A model generated the notes under the pieces. It was not told the origin of the DNA, made no database searches, and saw only the letters and a list, made by a program, of their open reading frames with translations. Of a stretch of 64,000 bases of DNA, positions 40,850 through 49,062 are shown one piece after another. Positions within the stretch are counted from its first letter, which is position 1, and every line of letters starts with the position of its first letter. The stretch comes from Niastella yeongjuensis (lineage in GTDB: Bacteria; Bacteroidota; Bacteroidia; Chitinophagales; Chitinophagaceae): assembly GCF_900110245.1 (NCBI RefSeq), contig NZ_FOCZ01000002.1, positions 744,001-808,000 on the forward strand, written 5' to 3'. Both the position numbers and the translations under genes were made by a program.

Positions 40850-43423
40850 TTATTTAGGTTCTATTGCGTTTTGGATCAGGAACACCAGGTTGGCACGGTG
40901 CGCTTTTGTTTCATCGTTGGTTGAAACGGCAGTGGTTAGTTGTGTTTTGATCTTTTTTAACGTGTACAACGCAGCTGCTTTTGATACATCTTCAAACTGC
41001 TGGTTCTTGGGATCTATGATGGACACTAGCTGGCGTACATAATAGGTTTGCAGGTCCTGGCGATAAACATTTACGTTGGTCGTAATATCTGCATTAAATA
41101 TACCTTTCTGCAAATCGCCCATCATGCTGGCGACACTGTATTGGTTACCATATAAACGGCTGTTGGTAATACGTTGGAGGGTGGCGCCATGCAGCAGGTG
41201 TGAAAGGGTGCTGCTGGTTTGCAAATACAGGATATTTTCAGTAGCCTTGAAATCGTCGCCCGAATTACTTTGGGTAAAGCCACGGCGCTGAGGCTGCAGG
41301 TAAGGGAATACCTGGGCATCGGCATCAAATGCATCGGGTGCAAAGATATACTTGTTCATCATGTCGATGGCGCGTTTTTGTGTAGCCAGCGGCACAGGGG
41401 TATAAGGCTTGTTGGTTGATTTCTGCTCGGGAAAACTCCTGTCGATGTAAATACCGCCTACATAGCGGCTGATAGCCGATGCCATGCTAAACCGTTGACC
41501 AAGCAGGGTACCATAGCGGGTACGTAATTCAGCATACGACTGACCATCCTTTGTATATTTCTGTACCAGTTTACCCATTAACTGGTTCACGATCTTGAAG
41601 CGTTCTTCTGCATAACCAATGGCATCGCTGGTGAGCTCGTTGATGTTTACGTGCGGGTCCATGGCTTTACCGGGTGCGCGCATGTCATCGCCGTCGTTTC
41701 CAAAGGCCAGTTTAGGATCGGTACTGCGCGCAATGATCTTTTTCAGGCCAGCAGCTTCTTCCCCTTCGTTAAATGGGGTGTAGCCATATTCAATGGCCCA
41801 GAGGTCGTAGGGACCAGCTTTGGTGGTATAGTAATCACCCTGTTTGCTTCTGTCTGCAGCGATGTTGATGGCAGGGTAATCCATTACAGAACCAATTAAA
41901 CCAATTTGATGGGTAAGCTCGGTATTGTTTATTTCAGCAGGTGATAACATCTGACTGGCTTTCATATTATGGTTCAACCCCAGGGTATGACCCATTTCGT
42001 GCATAACCAGGTAGGTGAGGAACTGTTTGTGCATTTCACCCAGTTCCGCGGGGCTGGCATTCGTGGCATCGAGTACAGTCATACCGGTTAGCAGCTGGCT
42101 TTTCAGTTCATTGGCCAGGGAGCAAAAAGCTTCGTGTTGTGGCTCCATGCCGGCAAACTGCAGGGTGCCTGTTGTGGCAGCTGATTTGAATAATTCGTCC
42201 AGAATGGGTGTGGCGCTGCCCGAAAACCATTCAATGGTAATGTCGGCACCAATGATCTGTCCGGTCTTGGGATTTACAAAGCTGGGGCCAATAGCGCCAT
42301 AGGTAGGTTGGGCAGAAGAAACCCAGCGGATCACATTGTAACGGATATCGGCAGGGTCCCAGTCGGCATCATCGGGCATTATTTTCATTTGAACGGCATT
42401 TTTGAAGCCGGCCTTTTCAAATGCTTCATTCCATTTTAAACCGGCGTCAACGATTGCCTGGCGATATTCGACGGGGGTGGTATTTTCTATCCAGTAAATG
42501 ATAGGTTCAACAGGTTCGCTCAGGGCTGCATTGGGGTCTTTCTTCTTCAGGTACCAGCGATGGATAATGTCTTTATAAGGAACCGGGCTGATGCTGGTTT
42601 GGTCGGTTACCATTTGAGAGAAGTAACCAACCCGTGGGTCATCGCGCCGGGGCTGGAAATCGTTTTTCGGCATTTCTATCAGGCTGTGCTGCATGCGAAC
42701 GCGTACATAACGGGCATCTGTAATGTCTGTGGTGCCGTTGTTATAAGGAGCCGGGTTGTCATAAGCCAGGTCTACTACGATATCGCTGTTGCTGGGAAAA
42801 GAACGAAGGGCGGTATAACGCGATTTGGCGGGGTTCAGGTTACCCAGGTTAAAAATGGCGGTTGGCGGAATGCCGGGAGGGAACAGGGGTTTTACGGGAT
42901 CGAGCTTTTCGCTGATGAACAATCCATCGGCGCTGATCAGGTACCCATCTGCATCTTCCGATACGGTTTTCTCAACCAGGAAGACTGCTTCGGGTTTATC
43001 GACCGTAGCCGTTTTACTTACCGGGTTGTTGGGGTCGTACCAGAACCGGGTATTGACCCGGGAGAACTCCAGCTTGTCAAATGCTTTTTCTATTTTAAAA
43101 ACCAGGGTTTGCCGGTGCATGCTCTGGTTCAGGAATAACTGATTAGGGCCATTGATGGAAAAGCTCTGGTAAATATATTCCTTACCCAGTTGGTTTTTCT
43201 TTACATATAATTGAACCGTACCGGTAACCGTGTCCTGGTACAGGGTGAACAGGCCATCGTATTTACGGCTGCTTTTTATTTTATCGGTGATACCGGCAGG
43301 TTTCTTTTTGGCGGTATCGGTGGTGGGGGTTGGCGCCACAGCGGCCCCTTTTTTATCCTGCGCCCGGGCAGCAGTTAGCAACAAACCCGGGGAGATGATA
43401 AGGACCATCAGTACTTTTTTCAT
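40850..43423 (-). CDS. Secreted zinc metalloprotease (DUF5117/DUF4953 type)
   Basis: 857 residues with a signal peptide (MKKVLMVLIISPGLLLTAARAQ). The N-terminal third (KYDGLFTLYQDTVTGTVQLYVKKNQLGKEYIYQSFS) matches DUF5118/DUF5117-like regions. The catalytic motif HEMGHTLGLNHN at about residue 475 is the extended metzincin-type zinc site HExxHxxGxxH. After it, GLIGSVMDYPAINI supplies a Met-turn-like segment and GPYDLWAIEYGYTPF continues the DUF4953 region. This protein type is widespread in Bacteroidota; its substrate is unknown. It is followed by a shared terminator and stands alone on the minus strand. Confidence 0.92.
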   Translation of the reverse strand: MKKVLMVLIISPGLLLTAARAQDKKGAAVAPTPTTDTAKKKPAGITDKIKSSRKYDGLFTLYQDTVTGTVQLYVKKNQLGKEYIYQSFSINGPNQLFLNQSMHRQTLVFKIEKAFDKLEFSRVNTRFWYDPNNPVSKTATVDKPEAVFLVEKTVSEDADGYLISADGLFISEKLDPVKPLFPPGIPPTAIFNLGNLNPAKSRYTALRSFPSNSDIVVDLAYDNPAPYNNGTTDITDARYVRVRMQHSLIEMPKNDFQPRRDDPRVGYFSQMVTDQTSISPVPYKDIIHRWYLKKKDPNAALSEPVEPIIYWIENTTPVEYRQAIVDAGLKWNEAFEKAGFKNAVQMKIMPDDADWDPADIRYNVIRWVSSAQPTYGAIGPSFVNPKTGQIIGADITIEWFSGSATPILDELFKSAATTGTLQFAGMEPQHEAFCSLANELKSQLLTGMTVLDATNASPAELGEMHKQFLTYLVMHEMGHTLGLNHNMKASQMLSPAEINNTELTHQIGLIGSVMDYPAINIAADRSKQGDYYTTKAGPYDLWAIEYGYTPFNEGEEAAGLKKIIARSTDPKLAFGNDGDDMRAPGKAMDPHVNINELTSDAIGYAEERFKIVNQLMGKLVQKYTKDGQSYAELRTRYGTLLGQRFSMASAISRYVGGIYIDRSFPEQKSTNKPYTPVPLATQKRAIDMMNKYIFAPDAFDADAQVFPYLQPQRRGFTQSNSGDDFKATENILYLQTSSTLSHLLHGATLQRITNSRLYGNQYSVASMMGDLQKGIFNADITTNVNVYRQDLQTYYVRQLVSIIDPKNQQFEDVSKAAALYTLKKIKTQLTTAVSTNDETKAHRANLVFLIQNAIEPK

Positions 43424-43756
43424 ACTAGTTTTTTTAGGTCTATCAATTTACTGATGCTTTTAGGTAAGCCCGACGCTTTTAGGATGGAAGCGGGAATTTA
43501 GGGATGGAATTACAGCTGGGCTGTCTGACGGCTATGGTAAGGTGAAGACAGCCTCAAGCCGCAAGCTTTAAGCAATACACCGCTGCGCGGCAATCGGTCT
43601 CAGCTTAGCCAGGGCCGCGCTGGAGTGTACTGGCTTGCAGGTGTGTTCCGCCTTTAACCTTTGGGTTTAAGCCTGTATTCGCTTACTGCTTACGGCTTAC
43701 TGCTTACAGCTGTTTTCCGTACCTTTACAATACCGCTAAAAACCAGTGAATTAATT
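43424..43756 (+). other. Gene-free region with dispersed repeat
   Basis: Between the divergent metalloprotease and the small membrane protein. Bases 43570-43589 (AAGCAATACACCGCTGCGCG) recur exactly at 50835-50854, with similar AAGCCGCAAGC/AAGCTGTAAGC flanks. The stretch 43680-43710 repeats TTACTGCTTACGGC-like words. Confidence 0.65.
43720..43727 (+). promoter_or_regulatory. -7 box (TACCTTTA) of the small membrane protein gene
   Basis: Close to the Bacteroidota -7 consensus TAnnTTTG, 30 bases before the start codon and preceded by TTTTCCG, as in the atpG promoter at 46731. No clear -33 TTG at the usual spacing. Confidence 0.45.
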
Positions 43757-43927
43757 ATGGGAGTCTGGAGACAATTACAGGAATATTTCTATTTGAAGAA
43801 ACGCGACCCGAACGCACCCAATTCCAATTGGATGCGCTATATGCACGGCATAAACAGGATCTCCCTGTTTATGTTCCTTATTGCGATCATCGTCATTATT
43901 GTAAAGCTGGTGATGATGAAAAAGTAG
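43757..43927 (+). CDS. Small membrane protein (DUF6728-like)
   Basis: 56 residues from ATG 43757 (MGVWRQLQEYFYLKKRDPNAPNSNWMRYMHGINRISL). The open frame extends to 43661, but only through repeat DNA and across the promoter-like box. The N-terminal part is basic and polar with the striking string KKRDPNAPNSN; the C-terminal 25 residues form one membrane helix. It resembles short single-helix Bacteroidota proteins of the DUF6728 type. Function unknown. Confidence 0.75.
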   Translation: MGVWRQLQEYFYLKKRDPNAPNSNWMRYMHGINRISLFMFLIAIIVIIVKLVMMKK

Positions 43928-43932
43928 TTGGT

Positions 43933-45042
43933 TTAGGGGGTTAAGTACTCCACAATAATAGAAGCTGCTCTTGCCGACGCATGTCCACCCTGGCCAAGCA
44001 GGTGTTGCAATGCGGCATAGTCTGCCCGTAATTGTTGCTGGGTGGCTTCATTGGTGAGCAGGTCATCCAGCTCCTTGCGCAGGTTGCCCGGGGTAAGGTC
44101 GTTTTGAATTAATTCCTTTACCACCAGCTTATCCATTATAAGATTTACCAGTGAGATGTATTTTACCTTAATAAGCCGTTTGGCGATCTGGTAAGAGATA
44201 TTACTGCCTTTATAACAAACCACTTCGGGAACGCCGAACAAGGCTGTTTCCAGGGTGGCCGTGCCTGAGGTAACCAGTGCGGCACGGGATTGCAACAACA
44301 GATTATAGGTGGCGTCACGTACCGAGGATACATTGGGGTAAGTGGCCAGCACGGATTCATAAAAACTATCTTCCTGGCCCGGTGCCTTGGCTACTATGAA
44401 CTGGTATGCGGGGAACATGCGGCTTACTTCCAGCATAATAGGCAGCTTTTTCAGGATCTCCTGTTTACGGCTGCCGGGCAACAGGGCAATGATGGGTTTA
44501 TCGGCTAATGGTGTACTACCTGGTTGTAATTGTGCTTCTTCCACCACCTCGATCAACGGGTGGCCCACATATTCAACTTCCCAGTTCCATTTGTTTTTGT
44601 AATAGTCTTTTTCAAAAGGCAGGATCACCAGCATTTTATCAATGCATTGTTTCATTTTATGAACGCGGTTCTCCTTCCAGGCCCATACCTGCGGTGAGAT
44701 ATAGTAAATGATCTTATATCCTTGTTGTTTGGCCCATTCGGCTATGCGTAAGTTAAAACCGGGGTAGTCGATAAGGATAAGGGCATCGGGTTTGTATTTG
44801 GCTATATCATCCTTGCAGAATTGCAGGTTGCGCAGAATGGTGCCCAGGTTTTTAACAACTTCATAAAAGCCCATAAATGCCAGGTTACGATAATGCTTCA
44901 CCAGTTGTCCACCGGCTTGTTGCATTCTGTCGCCACCCCAGCAGCGGATCTCGGCTGTTGTATCGGCTTTTTTAAGTTCTTTTATCAGATTACTTCCATG
45001 CAGATCTCCTGAAGCCTCACCAGCTATAATGTAATAACGCAT
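43933..45042 (-). CDS. lpxB: Lipid-A-disaccharide synthase
   Basis: Start at 45042 (MRYYIIAGEASGDLHGSNLIKELKK), 369 residues; the upstream open frame is repeat sequence. Signatures: GEASGDLHG, RCWGGDRMQQAGGQLVKHYRNLAFMGFYEVVKNL, LILIDYPGFNLRIAEWAKQQGYKIIYYISPQVWAWKENRVHKMK, LPFEKDYY, YVGHPLIE, LLPGSRKQEI and SGTATLETALFGVPEVVCYKGSNISYQIAKRLIK. This is a GT19 enzyme joining UDP-2,3-diacylglucosamine and lipid X in lipid A synthesis at the inner-membrane face. It lies downstream of surE and a small membrane protein on the same strand. Confidence 0.97.
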   Translation of the reverse strand: MRYYIIAGEASGDLHGSNLIKELKKADTTAEIRCWGGDRMQQAGGQLVKHYRNLAFMGFYEVVKNLGTILRNLQFCKDDIAKYKPDALILIDYPGFNLRIAEWAKQQGYKIIYYISPQVWAWKENRVHKMKQCIDKMLVILPFEKDYYKNKWNWEVEYVGHPLIEVVEEAQLQPGSTPLADKPIIALLPGSRKQEILKKLPIMLEVSRMFPAYQFIVAKAPGQEDSFYESVLATYPNVSSVRDATYNLLLQSRAALVTSGTATLETALFGVPEVVCYKGSNISYQIAKRLIKVKYISLVNLIMDKLVVKELIQNDLTPGNLRKELDDLLTNEATQQQLRADYAALQHLLGQGGHASARAASIIVEYLTP

Positions 45043-45120
45043 GGGGTAAAGGTAAGGGAAGGAGTTGAAAAGTTGACAGGGTTGACGTGTTAACAAGTCT
45101 TTACCTGTTACGATATGCCG

Positions 45121-45203
45121 GTTACAGGTTACATGTTGCAGGTTACAGGGAAAATACAACTGCTGTCAGCTGTTTTGCAACCTGTAACCTGAAACTTGTA
45201 ACT
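45121..45203 (+). repeat. Palindromic repeat of the GTTACAGGTTGCAGG family
   Basis: Left arm 45121-45150 (starting GTTACAGGTTAC) and right arm 45177-45203 (ending CTTGTAACTGC) pair imperfectly. The arms use the same words as the element at 21143-21217. It sits between lpxB and the small membrane gene. Confidence 0.65.
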
Positions 45204-45231
45204 GCAATATTGTTCGTAATAATACACGTTA

Positions 45232-45525
45232 CTACAAAATAAATTTTATCAGTATAGCCCCAATCGCATATATAAGAGTGATAACAAAAACACCTTTTGC
45301 TGTTTTATCGCGGTGGGTATTTATGTAAAGGGTGAACAGGGCAATATTAAGCACCAGGCAGGGCACCGAAATAGCGGTGATCTGGCTTTTGTTGGATGCT
45401 ATAAATCCTAAACAATCGCTAATACTATAGGGATAGAATTTCCAAAAGTAATAGGCTATAAGGCTTAATAAAGGGGCAATAAAGCCCAGTAACATGCCAA
45501 AACGGAGGTTGTCTTTCTTGAACAT
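45232..45525 (-). CDS. Small membrane protein downstream of surE
   Basis: 97 residues with three hydrophobic helices (FGMLLGFIAPLLSLIAYYFW, ITAISVPCLVLNIALFTLYI, GVFVITLIYAIGAILIKFIL). The start codon shares one base with the last base of surE, indicating translational coupling. Family not recognised by name. Coupling with surE and lpxB suggests a conserved Bacteroidota membrane protein of unknown role. Confidence 0.8.
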   Translation of the reverse strand: MFKKDNLRFGMLLGFIAPLLSLIAYYFWKFYPYSISDCLGFIASNKSQITAISVPCLVLNIALFTLYINTHRDKTAKGVFVITLIYAIGAILIKFIL

Positions 45526-46319
45526 TACAGTTTCCAGGTTTTTTCGAGCTTATCTTTGAGTTGATAATTGGTAAGGTCAAACTGCACTGGTACAACGCTC
45601 ACATAGTTATTTTTAAGGGCCCACACATCGGTGTCTTTCCCTTTATCGAAGTTCACAAATTCACCGGTTAGCCAGTAATACTTACGGCCATTGGGGTCAT
45701 TACGCTCAACAAAATCCTCTTCATATTTCGCATAGGCCTGTCGGCAAATGCGAACGCCTTTTATAAGCTCAGGTGCTACCGGGGGGAAATTCACGTTCAG
45801 TACCGTATGTTTTTCCGGTGTTTTCTTCAACATCTGCTCTACAATGAGCCGGGCATATTGGCGGGCGGCCGTGAAATCGGCGTCGATGCTGTAATCGAGC
45901 AGCGAAAAACCAATGGAGGGAATGCTTTCAATAGCTGCCTCTACCGCGGCCGACATGGTTCCTGAATAAATAACATTGATGGAGTGATTGGCGCCGTGGT
46001 TGATACCGCTTAAACACAGATCGGGTTTGCGGTGCAGGATCTTGTCAACCGCCAGTTTTACGCAATCGACCGGGGTGCCCGAACACTGATAGGCTTCCAC
46101 TCCGTCAAAAAATGTAGATACGGCACTCAGGCGCAGGGGCTGTCCGATAGTAATGGCATGACCCATGCCTGATTGTGGTTTATCAGGGGCTACTACTACT
46201 ATTTTACCGAGATCCTTTACTGCTTCAACCAGGTTATGTATACCCGGCGCTGTTATACCATCGTCATTCGTTATCAGAATAACCGGTTTGGTCTTAGCTG
46301 CGTTCTTCTTTTTTGCCAT
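45525..46319 (-). CDS. surE: 5'/3'-nucleotidase SurE
   Basis: 264 residues. The metal site is clear: ILITNDDGITAPG with Asp19 and Asp20, the Ser of DKPQSGMGH, and the Asn of LSGINHGANHSINVIYSGTMSAAVEA. SurE is a cytoplasmic nucleoside monophosphate phosphatase active on 5' and 3' nucleotides and sometimes polyphosphate. The N-terminal AKKKNAAKTK is a short basic extension. Length is normal. Confidence 0.96.
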   Translation of the reverse strand: MAKKKNAAKTKPVILITNDDGITAPGIHNLVEAVKDLGKIVVVAPDKPQSGMGHAITIGQPLRLSAVSTFFDGVEAYQCSGTPVDCVKLAVDKILHRKPDLCLSGINHGANHSINVIYSGTMSAAVEAAIESIPSIGFSLLDYSIDADFTAARQYARLIVEQMLKKTPEKHTVLNVNFPPVAPELIKGVRICRQAYAKYEEDFVERNDPNGRKYYWLTGEFVNFDKGKDTDVWALKNNYVSVVPVQFDLTNYQLKDKLEKTWKL

Positions 46320-46843
46320 ATCTTATAACAAAAATGCTGAAAATTTCTATCAAATCCGTTAAATACACGAAATAAGTACCTGACAGTAAGTACCGCCAGT
46401 CACTGCTTTTCCTGATCCCGCAGCGGTTACTTAGAACGCTTTTATAGCTGGAAGATTATATATATGTAGAAAAAGGGCAGAGGGCAGAAGGCAGAGGGCA
46501 GAAAGCCACGACGCGGCAAATGGGAAGCGGTAAACAGCCGGGACGCGGAAGCGCCAACTAACAAAAAACTCAGAACTTAAAACCAGGAACCCAGTACGCG
46601 GAACTTTCAACTTTAAACATTCAACTTTGAACTTGTAACCAGCGTCTGCATTACATTACGGCTTATCTTCCCACTTTCGGAGGCTGAGGGGAAAATTTAC
46701 GCAGGACGTGGAATATTGCCTGCTTTCCGCTACCTTTGCAGCCGATTAAAACTACAGGTCTGTTTATTGACTCTATTTCATTGATTGTTAATTTGTTATA
46801 GAGGTAAATAGCCGGGTAGAAATCAACTAATCAACTTTGCAAC
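46320..46843 (+). other. Gene-free region packed with dispersed repeats
   Basis: Divergent spacer between surE and atpG. It contains a polypyrimidine repeat copy on the minus strand (46474-46502, GGCAGAGGGCAGAAGG), then ACGCGG words, then a run of GAACTT/AACTTTGAAC strings (46567-46640) like those at 50875-50920, 52372-52405 and 62245-62330. The atpG promoter lies at its right end. Confidence 0.7.
46731..46738 (+). promoter_or_regulatory. -7 box (TACCTTTG) of atpG
   Basis: Exact match to the Bacteroidota -7 consensus TAnnTTTG, 105 bases before atpG. No good -33 TTG at 19-21 bases upstream, so only the -7 element is supported. Confidence 0.55.
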
Positions 46844-47725
46844 ATGGCAGGTCAGTTAAAAGAAGTTCGTAATAAGATCAAGGCAACCCAGAATATGCAG
46901 CAGATTACCAAGGCAATGAAAATGGTAAGTGCTGCCAAATTGAGAAAAGCGCAGGATGCTATCGTTCAGATGCGTCCTTATGCACGCAAACTGCAGGAAG
47001 TGCTGAGTAACATTGTAAGCAGCGCAGAAGGCGATACAGGTACAAGCCTGGCGGTTGAGCGTCCTGTAGAGAAAGTGCTGTTGATCGTTATTACCAGCGA
47101 CCGTGGTTTGTGCGGCGCTTACAATACCAACGTAATTAAACTGGCCCGCAATACCATCCAGGAAAAATATGCCGCTCAGAATGCCAAAGGCAATCTGACC
47201 ATTTGGGGCATTGGTAAAAAAGGAACTGAATTCTTCCAGAAAAATAAATACAAGGTAAACGATACTTTCAGAGACCTGTTCCTGAAGTTGAATTTCGAAA
47301 ACGTACAGGCTGCCGCCCAGGCCGCTGTAAAAGCGTTTGAAGCAAAAGAGTTTGATGTAATTGAACTGGTGTACAGCGAATTCCGCAATGCAGCCATGCA
47401 ACGTTTTGCATTGGAACGCTTCCTGCCTATCCCGAAAGTGGAAAATAAAGAAGGTGCCAAGAAAAGCGACTTCATCTTTGAACCTGCTAAAGACGAGTTG
47501 ATCGCCGAGCTGATGCCAAAGATCCTGAACACACAATTGTACAAAGCAGTGCTCGATGCCAATGCTTCTGAGCACGGTGCCCGTATGACTGCCATGGATA
47601 AAGCCAGCGAAAACGCCAACGAGTTATTGAAGAACTATAAAATATCTTACAACCGGGCACGCCAGGCAGCCATCACTACCGAGCTTACAGAGATCGTGAG
47701 CGGAGCTGCTGCATTACAAGGCTAA
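46844..47725 (+). CDS. atpG: F1F0 ATP synthase gamma subunit
   Basis: 293 residues. N-terminal rotor helix AGQLKEVRNKIKATQNMQQITKAMKMVSAAKLRKAQ, the Rossmann-like middle with VLLIVITSDRGLCGAYNTNVIK, and the C-terminal helix MTAMDKASENANELLKNYKISYNRARQAAITTELTEIVSGAAAL are typical of AtpG. It forms the central stalk that couples proton flow to ATP synthesis. It has no other atp gene beside it in the window: surE lies upstream on the other strand and scpB follows by 9 bases. It is therefore detached from the usual atpHAG order. Confidence 0.97.
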   Translation: MAGQLKEVRNKIKATQNMQQITKAMKMVSAAKLRKAQDAIVQMRPYARKLQEVLSNIVSSAEGDTGTSLAVERPVEKVLLIVITSDRGLCGAYNTNVIKLARNTIQEKYAAQNAKGNLTIWGIGKKGTEFFQKNKYKVNDTFRDLFLKLNFENVQAAAQAAVKAFEAKEFDVIELVYSEFRNAAMQRFALERFLPIPKVENKEGAKKSDFIFEPAKDELIAELMPKILNTQLYKAVLDANASEHGARMTAMDKASENANELLKNYKISYNRARQAAITTELTEIVSGAAALQG

Positions 47726-47734
47726 AATTTAATA

Positions 47735-48943
47735 ATGGAAATTTCCAACCTGATACCCCATATAGAGGCGTTGATCTTTGCCAGTGAAAAGCCTTTAACT
47801 ACATTGGAGATCACTGATCTCATCAACCAGGCCTTTGGCTTTATGGAAGATAAGATCGTGCTCGATCAGATTGAAGCGGCCATTGAAGGTATTCTCGAAA
47901 AATACAAGGCCGAGTTCTATCCGTTTGAGGTGCGCGAAAGCGGCGGTGGTTGGCAGTTCCTCACTAAAAAGGATTTTCATAAAACCGTTGCCCAGTTAAA
48001 CGGTGATAAATTCCTGAAACGCCTGTCTACAGCAGCGTTGGAAACCCTGAGTATCGTTGCTTACAAACAACCGGTAACCAAGTCTGAAATTGAGGCTATC
48101 CGTGGGGTGAGCAGCGATTACGCCATTCAGAAATTACTCGAAAAAGACCTCATCGTAATAACAGGCCGTAACGAAAACCAACCCGGTCACCCGCTGGTGT
48201 ATGGTACGTCCAAAAACTTTATGGACTATTTCGGCCTGAACACAACAGATGATCTGCCAAAACTGAAAGAGGTACTCGCCGATGACGGTATTGTAGCGCC
48301 TACTATTGTAGGTGGCGAAATCAGTGCCGCACCCACCGAAGGCAATGCTACCGAAGAGGGCATTCTTCCTTCAGAAAATGGCGTTCATTTAAATGGAACC
48401 GAAATAACATTCGACGAAGAAGGAGTCGAAGGTGCAGAAGAAGAAATGCAATCGGCGGATGAAAATGTAGAAGCCGGCGATGATGCATACGAACCGGATA
48501 CCGACGAAGATGCAATAGCTGAAGAAGCAGAAGCTTTGGATGAAGAAGCCGGCGAAGTGCTGGATGAAATTGCAGAAAAAGGATTCGATGAAGAAGGTGC
48601 CGAAGAACCCTATATTACCCCCGAGGAAGAAGAAGAAGGGGCAGATGACTCCGTCTCTTTTGCGGTTGACGACAACGGCGAACTGATTGAAGAAAACCAG
48701 GACAGTCAGGACTGGGATGGCGGGGATGCTGGGGAGGATGAGATAGAGGATGGTGAAGAAGAGGATGAAGGCGACGAAGAACTGGCCGATGAAGAAGAGG
48801 ATGAAATTGAAGAAGAAGCTGAAGAAGACGAGGAGAATGAAGAAGGCGACGAAGAACTGGCCGATGAAGAGGAAGAAACCGAAGAAGAGGACGGCGAAGA
48901 CAATGACGAGGAAAAAGACGGGGACGACGAAGAAAAGAAATAA
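47735..48943 (+). CDS. scpB: Segregation and condensation protein B with long acidic tail
   Basis: 402 residues. Residues 1-~175 are the two winged-helix domains of ScpB (IEALIFASEKPLTTLEITDLIN, KRLSTAALETLSIVAYKQPVTKSEIEAIRGVSSDYAIQKLLEKDLIVITGRNENQPGHPLVYGTSKNFMDYFGL). From about 185 to the end the protein is dominated by Glu and Asp, with runs such as EEDEIEEEAEEDEENEE, giving an extremely acidic tail longer than the core. ScpB with ScpA and SMC compacts and segregates chromosomes. Typical ScpB is 180-250 residues, so the tail is unusual. Long open frames on the other strand here are artefacts of its codon composition. Confidence 0.93.
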   Translation: MEISNLIPHIEALIFASEKPLTTLEITDLINQAFGFMEDKIVLDQIEAAIEGILEKYKAEFYPFEVRESGGGWQFLTKKDFHKTVAQLNGDKFLKRLSTAALETLSIVAYKQPVTKSEIEAIRGVSSDYAIQKLLEKDLIVITGRNENQPGHPLVYGTSKNFMDYFGLNTTDDLPKLKEVLADDGIVAPTIVGGEISAAPTEGNATEEGILPSENGVHLNGTEITFDEEGVEGAEEEMQSADENVEAGDDAYEPDTDEDAIAEEAEALDEEAGEVLDEIAEKGFDEEGAEEPYITPEEEEEGADDSVSFAVDDNGELIEENQDSQDWDGGDAGEDEIEDGEEEDEGDEELADEEEDEIEEEAEEDEENEEGDEELADEEEETEEEDGEDNDEEKDGDDEEKK

Positions 48944-48966
48944 CAGCAAAAGAACTATATAAACGG

Positions 48967-49002
48967 GGCGCATTCATTAAAAAATGGATGCGCCTTTTTG
49001 TT
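48967..49002 (+). terminator. Terminator after scpB
   Basis: GGCGCATTCAT pairs with ATGGATGCGCC (one wobble) over TAAAAA and is followed by TTTTTGTTTT. Confidence 0.82.
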
Positions 49003-49062
49003 TTAACGCTGTCACCCCTGTCAACTTATTAACTTGTCAACTTATTCATATATTCGCATACT

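Noticed and set aside
48389-48977. Long minus-strand open frames opposite the scpB tail
   Set aside because: They are mirror frames of GAA/GAT-rich codons, giving Phe/Ser-rich or Pro/Arg-rich nonsense, while the plus strand continues a well-recognised ScpB protein.
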